Source of the DNA: an uncultured Pyrinomonas sp.
GTDB lineage: Bacteria > Acidobacteriota > Blastocatellia > Pyrinomonadales > Pyrinomonadaceae
Assembly: GCA_937135995.1 (NCBI GenBank)
Contig: CAKZOF010000331.1
Location: forward strand, 1-10,428
Reading direction: 5' to 3'
DNA length: 10,428 nt
This document shows, one piece after another, positions 6,227 through 10,428 of the stretch. Within the stretch, counting starts at the first letter, position 1; each line of letters opens with the position of its first letter. The translations under genes and the position numbers were made by a program. The notes beneath the pieces were generated by a model. It was not told the origin of the DNA. It did no database searches and saw only the letters and a list, made by a program, of their open reading frames with translations.

Positions 6227-7060
6227 GTGGAAGCAGGCCGAATCGAGATCGGTTGCCAAGGCTGGAACTACGGCGATTGGATCGGGCGTCCGGGCATGCG
6301 TGCGTTCTATCCGCAAGGGACGCGTCCAGCAGAGATGCTCGGTCTTTACGCGCGCGCTTTCAACACCGTCGAAGTGGATTCGACCTTCTACGCCATCCCG
6401 TCTGAAGCGACCGTGCGCGGCTGGCGCGCGCGGTCGCCCGTTGGATTCACCTTCGCGTTGAAACTCGTGCAGCAGATCACGCACGAGCGGGAACTGGTCG
6501 ACAGCGACGCGCTGCTGGTGGAGTTCTGCGCGCGGGCGCGCGAGTTGGGCGAAAAACTGGCCGCCGTGCTCGTGCAACTCCCGCCGACTTTCGATGCATC
6601 GCCGGCGCGCGCCGCCGCGCTCCGCCGGTTCCTCGACGCGTTGCCTTCAGACATAAGATTCTGCCTCGAGTTTCGCCATTCGGATTGGGCCAACACGAAG
6701 ACGCTCGCCATGCTCAACGAAAGAGGCGTGGCCTTCGCTTTGGTCGAAGGACCATGGATTGCGCGTGCGACCGCATGGCAACTGGCTGGGGCGCAGACGC
6801 TCGATTTTGCTTACGTGCGGTGGATGGGCGCACGCGACCTGACGCATTTCGACCGCGTGCAGCGTCCGCAAGACGAAAATCTGCGCGCATGGAGCAAGCT
6901 GCTGCGCGATCTTGCGCGCCGCGGCACGCACGTCCTCGGCTATTTCAGCAATTTCTATGAAGGGCACGCGCCCGCGAGCGCGAACAAATTGAAACGCCTG
7001 CTCGGACAAGCGACGACCGATCCGGACGATCTGGAGTCGCAACCTTCGCTTTTCAGCTGA
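6227..7060 (+). CDS. DUF72 (YecE-like) family protein
   Basis: The 277-residue product matches DUF72 from end to end. The N-terminus has GCQGWNYGDWIG and FYPQGTRPAEML, followed by FNTVEVDSTFYAIPS, FTFALKLVQQITHER, LVQLPPTF, FCLEFRHSDW and, near the C-terminus, YVRWMG and YFSNFYEGHAP. The family adopts a TIM-barrel-like fold and resembles sugar-phosphate or endonuclease IV-type barrels, but its biochemical function is not established. The start is a GTG 3 nt after the methyltransferase stop, with GAGG at 6215-6218, 8 nt upstream, inside the end of the preceding gene. Length is normal for the family (E. coli YecE is about 270 residues). It is the last plus-strand gene before the convergent spacer, and no clear hairpin-plus-U-run terminator follows it. 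Confidence 0.9.
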   Translation: MEAGRIEIGCQGWNYGDWIGRPGMRAFYPQGTRPAEMLGLYARAFNTVEVDSTFYAIPSEATVRGWRARSPVGFTFALKLVQQITHERELVDSDALLVEFCARARELGEKLAAVLVQLPPTFDASPARAAALRRFLDALPSDIRFCLEFRHSDWANTKTLAMLNERGVAFALVEGPWIARATAWQLAGAQTLDFAYVRWMGARDLTHFDRVQRPQDENLRAWSKLLRDLARRGTHVLGYFSNFYEGHAPASANKLKRLLGQATTDPDDLESQPSLFS

Positions 7061-7064
7061 CTGG

Positions 7065-7156
7065 CCGTGCACGTCCGGGCGCATGAAGAACTCGCGAAAT
7101 TTCCGGCGCCGTTCGTCGAAGTTTCCACCGCACGCCCGTGCGCACGAAGAACTCGC
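7065..7156 (+). repeat. Imperfect direct repeat pair, 61 bp apart, in the convergent spacer
   Basis: GCGCATGAAGAACTCGC at 7079-7095 recurs with one change (T to C) at 7140-7156. Including flanks the copies are about 31 bp (7065-7095) and 29 bp (7128-7156), both beginning CCG. The spacer between the convergent gene ends (7061-7257) has no clear terminator with a U run. ACTCGC in copy 2 could pair with GCGAGT near 7200, but the loop would exceed 40 nt. Confidence 0.55.
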
Positions 7157-7257
7157 TACCGCTCGGTCTGGACGGGTGCTCGTACGACTGCGTGCGTGGC
7201 GAGTCTGCTGACGCCTGATCCTCTTCGCGCGCGGCTGTGGTGAATCGGAAGGGGCGA

Positions 7258-7554
7258 TTACTGCGTGGCGGGCGGTTCTCCCGAAAGTCGGATCATGATC
7301 TCGGTGAACTCTTCGATCTCTTGGCGCGCGCGTTCCATCGCTCGCTTGCTCTCCAGATAAGCTAGCCAATAGGGAGTGTTCGTCAGCGCAGAGAGCGTTT
7401 CTTGGTCGAAGGCTTGAGCCATGAGCGCGATCATATCGTTGGCCGCGCGCGCATGAGCAAGCAGCGTCTCGATGATCGAGTAAGCCAGACGCGCTTGCAC
7501 GGGGGTCAGATCGCCCGGCGTGAACTCTTCTCGGCTGTGCAGTTCGTCGGTCAT
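7258..7554 (-). CDS. Small uncharacterised helical protein
   Basis: I do not recognise this 98-residue protein. It begins MTDELHSREEFTPGDLTPVQARLAYS, is rich in Ala, Glu, Leu and Met, and looks almost wholly alpha-helical. There are no cysteines, no signal peptide and no membrane segment; a central NTPYWLAYLESKRAMERAR stretch and a following EIEEFTEIMIRL stretch look amphipathic. The longest reading starts at a TTG (7566) and adds four residues, but the ATG at 7554 is more natural; neither has a strong ribosome site. It sits 48 nt after the YgfZ-like gene on the same strand, so it is probably the last gene of that operon. Its composition and intact frame make it a likely real gene. A role as a small adaptor is only a guess. 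Confidence 0.65.
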   Translation of the reverse strand: MTDELHSREEFTPGDLTPVQARLAYSIIETLLAHARAANDMIALMAQAFDQETLSALTNTPYWLAYLESKRAMERARQEIEEFTEIMIRLSGEPPATQ

Positions 7555-7602
7555 CTTCGCGTGCAATGGTGAAAACTGCTTTGCGAAACGCTGTCGTCCG
7601 TC

Positions 7603-8745
7603 TTACGTTGCGTTCTCGGTGAACCAACTGCCGCGCACCAACGGCAATGACTGGACGCGCGCTTCGAGTTCGCGCTCCGACAGAACGACGCGCGCTCGTG
7701 TGCCCGGTTCGAGATAGGCGTAACGGATGTAGGCGAGCGCAACGGTACGCTGAAGCTGGGGCGAACGCGCGCTCGACGTGATACGCCCCATCTCGCGTTC
7801 GTCGGGCGCAATGAGCGTCGCTTTCGCCAGCGCCCATCGTTCCGCCTCGCTCGGTTCGTCTTGAAAGACGAGTCCCACTAGCTTTTTGGCGACGTGGCCG
7901 CGCCAGTGTATGCGCGCGATGATCTCTTGCCCGAGGTAGCACCCTTTGGTGAAGCTGACGGCGTGGTCGAGTCCCGTTTCGAGGACGATCACCGTTTCGT
8001 CCATGTCGATGCCGTGGCGCGGCATGCCGGCCTCGATGCGCAACGTCTCCAACGCCTCGAACCCGACGGGACGCGCTCCCGCCTCCTGTAGCGCGCGCCA
8101 GAGGTCTGCGACGCCGTCCGTTTCGACGAAAATGTCGAACCCATCCTCGCCGGTGTGCGTGTCACGCAAGAGAAAGGCGCGCTTTTGTTCCCAGTTCGTT
8201 TCCATCACGCGCCATCTTTCGAGCCGTGCCGCTTCCGCGCCGAAGATCGCAGCGATGGTCCGTGACGCGCTGGCGCCTTGAACTGAAAGGCGCGCCCAGC
8301 TGCTCGTTGCCTCGTGCACGTGGAAATCTCCGGCCAACGTGTAACGTTCGAGCATCTGGCGCACGCGGTCGCGCGTTGCCGCTTCCGTGTCGAGCAAGAA
8401 GGTCGTCTGGTCGAACCGTATGATGCGGGCGAAAGCGATCAGTCTCCCTTGAACGTTCGGAAAGGCAGCGAGCATCCACGCCCCTTGCTCCAGTTTCTTG
8501 ACGTCGTTGGTGACGAGCCCGTTCAAAAAGGCTTCGGCTTCCGTGCCGCGCACCTCGATGCGCCCGCCAGCGCAAAGATCGAACAGTCCCGCGCCGCCGC
8601 CGCGAACCGCGTGGTACTCCTCGTCGTGGAGGGCGTACCGCGCTGGCACGAGCCAGCCGTCGAGTTCGCATAATTCGGCCCCGGCGGCGCGATGAAGCGT
8701 CGCAAGCGGCGTCTGCAAGGGGGCAGCGACTTTTTCTTCCGTCAT
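7603..8745 (-). CDS. ygfZ: YgfZ/GcvT-domain folate-binding protein, Fe-S cluster maintenance
   Basis: YgfZ proteins bind tetrahydrofolate and support the assembly or repair of certain iron-sulfur enzymes, for example MiaB in E. coli. This 380-residue protein has a GcvT-like N-terminus (LFDLCAGGRIEVRGTEAEAFLNGLVTNDV region, residues 54-81), then RIEAGMPRHGIDMDE, and the diagnostic KGCYLGQE at 267-274 with Cys269, equivalent to Cys228 of E. coli YgfZ. That motif separates it from the glycine-cleavage T protein. It is longer than the E. coli protein (326). The ATG at 8745 overlaps the TGA of the upstream ArsC/Spx-like gene in an ATGA (8742-8745), implying translational coupling. Co-occurrence with a [4Fe-4S] glycosylase and a peroxiredoxin fits protection or repair of clusters under oxidative stress, which is inference. 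Confidence 0.9.
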   Translation of the reverse strand: MTEEKVAAPLQTPLATLHRAAGAELCELDGWLVPARYALHDEEYHAVRGGGAGLFDLCAGGRIEVRGTEAEAFLNGLVTNDVKKLEQGAWMLAAFPNVQGRLIAFARIIRFDQTTFLLDTEAATRDRVRQMLERYTLAGDFHVHEATSSWARLSVQGASASRTIAAIFGAEAARLERWRVMETNWEQKRAFLLRDTHTGEDGFDIFVETDGVADLWRALQEAGARPVGFEALETLRIEAGMPRHGIDMDETVIVLETGLDHAVSFTKGCYLGQEIIARIHWRGHVAKKLVGLVFQDEPSEAERWALAKATLIAPDEREMGRITSSARSPQLQRTVALAYIRYAYLEPGTRARVVLSERELEARVQSLPLVRGSWFTENAT

Positions 8746-9119
8746 CGGCTGATCAAGGTATCGTAGGCTTTGGGCGCGAAGCCGGCTACGGCACGGTCTC
8801 CGATGACGAGCACAGGACGTTTGATGAAAGTGTATTGCTCGGTCATCAGGCGAATCATCTCTGCGTCGCTGAGTTCACGTTTGTCGAGACCCATGGCACG
8901 GAACGCACGCGCGCGTTTCGAGAAGAGTTGACGTGGTCCGCCGACGAGCCGCGCCAGTCTTTCGACTTCGGCGCGGCTGAGCGGTTGCGCTTTGAGGTCG
9001 CGCCGGTTTTCGATGTCGATCCCGCGCTCTTCCAGATATCGCGCCGCCCGCTGGCACGTCGTGCAGTGCGGTAACCAGTAGAATTCCACCGAGTCTTTCA
9101 TCGCGGAAAAGCTCGCCAT
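8742..9119 (-). CDS. ArsC/Spx-family thioredoxin-fold protein
   Basis: The 125-residue product is a small ArsC/Spx/YffB-type thioredoxin-fold protein. After the first strand comes WLPHCTTCQRA with a CXXC pair (Cys19, Cys22), as in Spx; classical glutaredoxin-linked ArsC usually keeps only the first cysteine. The rest is typical: RRDLKAQPLSRAEVERLARLVG, LFSKRARAFRAMGLDKRELSDAEMIRLMTEQYTFIKRPVLV and a final GFAPKAYDTLI. It could be an arsenate reductase, a thiol oxidoreductase or a redox sensor; sequence alone does not decide. A second ATG at 9101 (residue 7) would give 119 residues with cysteines at 13 and 16, closer to Spx; neither start has a strong ribosome site. The stop overlaps the ygfZ start (ATGA). 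A 73-nt spacer separates it from the upstream peroxiredoxin. Confidence 0.88.
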   Translation of the reverse strand: MASFSAMKDSVEFYWLPHCTTCQRAARYLEERGIDIENRRDLKAQPLSRAEVERLARLVGGPRQLFSKRARAFRAMGLDKRELSDAEMIRLMTEQYTFIKRPVLVIGDRAVAGFAPKAYDTLISR

Positions 9120-9192
9120 CGTCGATCATGGATTCGGTCGTGCGTCGTTCGCTCCGAAAATCCGAAAAGCGGCGAAGTCGTTGCGGCCCTCT

Positions 9193-9804
9193 TTACTTCT
9201 GCGCCGCCTCTTCCGCTTTGAGCTTTTCGAGTTCGGCACGCAGACGGTCGTAGTCTTCTTTGTTGCCGGCACGAAAAGCCATGTTCACGTAGCGGATGCG
9301 TCCCTGCTTGTCGATCAGGAAGACGGTTCGTTTGTTGAAACCGCTCGCTTCGTCGTAGCTTGCGTACATGCGCGCTACTTTGTGGTCGTGGTCGGACAGC
9401 AGCGGGAACTGAAGCTTGTGGTACTTCGCCCATTCGTGATGCGAAAAGACGTAATCGCCACTGATGCCGAGCACCGTCGCCTCCAATTTGGCGAGGTCGG
9501 CGAACGTGTCGCGCAAAGTGCAAACCTCTTTGGTGCATCCGCCGGACCAATCGGCCGGGTAGAAGGCGAGGATCACGTTCTTACCGCGCAAACTCGAAAG
9601 CGCTAGGTGCTCCTCTGGACGAATGAAGATCTTCTCTTGTGTTGCGTAAGGGAGTTTGAAGTCGGGTGCCATCTCACCGACTTTGGGTGCGCCGGTCGCG
9701 GCCACTTTCACGCTCGCGCTTGCTGCAATGGTTTGCGCGCCGGCAGCGACGGCGAGCGCCAACGTCGAAAAGAGTAACAGTGTTACCCGCGAAACGATGG
9801 ACAT
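9193..9804 (-). CDS. Exported peroxiredoxin (AhpC/TSA, PrxQ/BCP-like)
   Basis: This thiol peroxidase would reduce hydrogen peroxide or organic peroxides. The 203 residues open with a signal peptide: MSIVSR, a hydrophobic VTLLLFSTLALAVA core and likely cleavage after AGA at about residue 23, so it acts in the periplasm or cell envelope. The mature domain starts VGEMAPDFKLP and carries YPADWSGGCTKEVCTLRD, with Cys90 as the peroxidatic cysteine and Cys95 five residues later, the CX4C spacing of BCP/PrxQ enzymes. A later GISGDYVFSHHEWAKYHKLQFPLLSD is normal for the fold, and FNKRTVFLIDKQGRIRYV completes it. An excellent ribosome site precedes the ATG, making the start secure. The gene lies 24 nt after the uracil-DNA glycosylase stop, so it probably belongs to the same transcript. 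An exported member of this usually cytosolic group is worth noting. Confidence 0.92.
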   Translation of the reverse strand: MSIVSRVTLLLFSTLALAVAAGAQTIAASASVKVAATGAPKVGEMAPDFKLPYATQEKIFIRPEEHLALSSLRGKNVILAFYPADWSGGCTKEVCTLRDTFADLAKLEATVLGISGDYVFSHHEWAKYHKLQFPLLSDHDHKVARMYASYDEASGFNKRTVFLIDKQGRIRYVNMAFRAGNKEDYDRLRAELEKLKAEEAAQK

Positions 9805-9812
9805 CTTCTTTT

Positions 9813-9819
9813 CACCTCC
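9813..9819 (-). promoter_or_regulatory. Strong ribosome binding site for the peroxiredoxin gene
   Basis: On the minus strand GGAGGTG ends 8 nt before the ATG at 9804-9802. It is one of the best Shine-Dalgarno matches in the window and lies wholly in the 24-nt gap after the glycosylase stop codon, suggesting efficient, independent translation of the peroxiredoxin. Confidence 0.75.
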
Positions 9820-9828
9820 GAACGATGT

Positions 9829-10428
9829 TCAGCAGTCTTCTGCGCATGATCGTAGAGCGCGGCCGATGGCCCGGTAATCTCGCATCTGTTCGCGCTCGTT
9901 TCGATGCGAGATCAACACTTGCGGGCTCGGATGATAGAGCGGCACAAGCACCCGCCCATTCCAACGACAGATCCGACCGGCGTGCTCGCGAAGCGAAAAT
10001 CGATGATACTCGATGCGTCCGAGGGCGGCAAGCGCGACTTGGCCGAGCGTGACGACGATCGCCGGGTCGATCGTCTCGATCTGGCGACGCAAAAAATCCG
10101 AACAGTTGGCGATCTCTTGCGCCGTCGGACGGCGATTGGCTCCCGACGGTTTGCGCGGGTTGCAGAGGACGGCGTTGGTGATGAAGATGCGTTCGCGTTT
10201 CAGCCCTGCCGAGGCGAGCAGGCGCGCGAAATTCTGCCCCGACCGATCGCCTGAAAACGGCACGCGCGTGCGATCCGCGCCATATCTTCCCGGCGCTTCG
10301 CCGATGAAGAGGATGCGCGCATCCGTCGGGCCGTTCTTTTCGCTTAGAACCGGACGGCGACCGCACATCGCCGGGCAGCGGCGGCACGCCGCCGCTTCGC
10401 TGACGAGACGAGCGAAGCGCTCGTCCCG
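9829..10428 (-). CDS. Uracil-DNA glycosylase superfamily protein, [4Fe-4S] type (family 4/5-like), 5' end outside window
   Basis: The enzyme removes uracil from DNA in base-excision repair. The frame remains open to the right edge, giving 199 residues, and an internal ATG at 10368 would delete the first two cluster cysteines, so the real start is outside. Visible features, numbered from the edge: ACRRCP with Cys15 and Cys18, motif A GEAPG at 43-47, [18 protein letters not shown] with Cys89, Cys109 in [16 protein letters not shown], and motif LYHPSPQ with His166. The four cysteines match the spacing of thermophilic family 4 enzymes such as that of Thermotoga maritima (14, 17, 86, 102). The stretch [17 protein letters not shown] looks more like family 5 (UdgB), so the exact class is uncertain. 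Only a few residues are probably missing. It appears to head, or lie near the head of, the minus-strand operon. Confidence 0.9.
   Translation of the reverse strand, partial: RDERFARLVSEAAACRRCPAMCGRRPVLSEKNGPTDARILFIGEAPGRYGADRTRVPFSGDRSGQNFARLLASAGLKRERIFITNAVLCNPRKPSGANRRPTAQEIANCSDFLRRQIETIDPAIVVTLGQVALAALGRIEYHRFSLREHAGRICRWNGRVLVPLYHPSPQVLISHRNEREQMRDYRAIGRALRSCAEDC

Noticed and set aside
3251..7156. Repeats with 60-67 bp offset as CRISPR units
   Set aside because: Each sequence occurs only twice, the copies are imperfect, the three pairs differ from one another, and no cas gene is present.
7067..7219. Short plus-strand frame from a GTG in the convergent spacer
   Set aside because: It is about 50 codons with no ribosome site and no motif, and it spans the direct repeats. 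Chance is the simplest explanation.
6647..7942. 431-codon antisense frame crossing three genes and the convergent spacer
   Set aside because: It overlaps DUF72, the small protein and ygfZ, is extremely Arg-rich, and shows no domain. The overlapped genes are better supported.
7603..8745. Glycine-cleavage T protein (GcvT) as an alternative
   Set aside because: The KGCYLGQE motif is the YgfZ signature, and no other glycine-cleavage genes are nearby.
10407..10425. Perfect 8-bp inverted repeat GACGAGCG/CGCTCGTC with a 3-nt loop
   Set aside because: It lies inside the glycosylase reading frame just before the cluster cysteines and has no U run. It is best explained by coding sequence in GC-rich DNA.

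Overview
The window is about 10.4 kb of GC-rich bacterial chromosome with dense, ordinary-looking gene packing and no sign of phage, transposon, CRISPR or plasmid functions. An NnrE/NnrD fusion, a PabB/PabC fusion, an exported DmpA-type peptidase and an exported peroxiredoxin would all fit an Acidobacteriota genome, perhaps Blastocatellia. That placement rests on gene content and protein style, not on a marker gene, and I hold it at roughly 0.4.

Plus strand, left half (2-7060). The window opens inside the bifunctional NAD(P)HX repair enzyme (epimerase plus dehydratase). A fused aminodeoxychorismate synthase/lyase for p-aminobenzoate and folate synthesis follows. Next comes a 391-bp gap with no secure gene. 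It holds an imperfect direct repeat, a good extended -10 promoter and a run of small hairpins leading to tsaE (tRNA t6A modification). tsaE overlaps a signal-peptide-bearing S58 (DmpA/BapA-like) aminopeptidase. After a second repeat-containing spacer come a METTL7/UbiE-like methyltransferase and a DUF72 protein separated by 3 nt.

Minus strand, right half (7258-10428). Reading leftward from the right edge, these are a [4Fe-4S]-type uracil-DNA glycosylase (start outside the window), an exported PrxQ/BCP-like peroxiredoxin with a strong ribosome binding site, an ArsC/Spx-like thioredoxin-fold protein, a YgfZ-like folate-dependent Fe-S protein translationally coupled to it (ATGA overlap), and a small uncharacterised protein of about 98 residues. 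The spacing (24, 73, -4 and about 48 nt) is compatible with one operon. The common theme would be oxidative damage, redox and iron-sulfur maintenance. The two halves converge on a 197-bp spacer (7061-7257).

The parts least explained by the genes are three intergenic pairs of imperfect direct repeats, each pair offset by 60-67 bp, and the structured leader ahead of tsaE. I found no clear new defence or mobile system. The genes themselves are recognisable families apart from the small protein at the left end of the minus-strand cluster.
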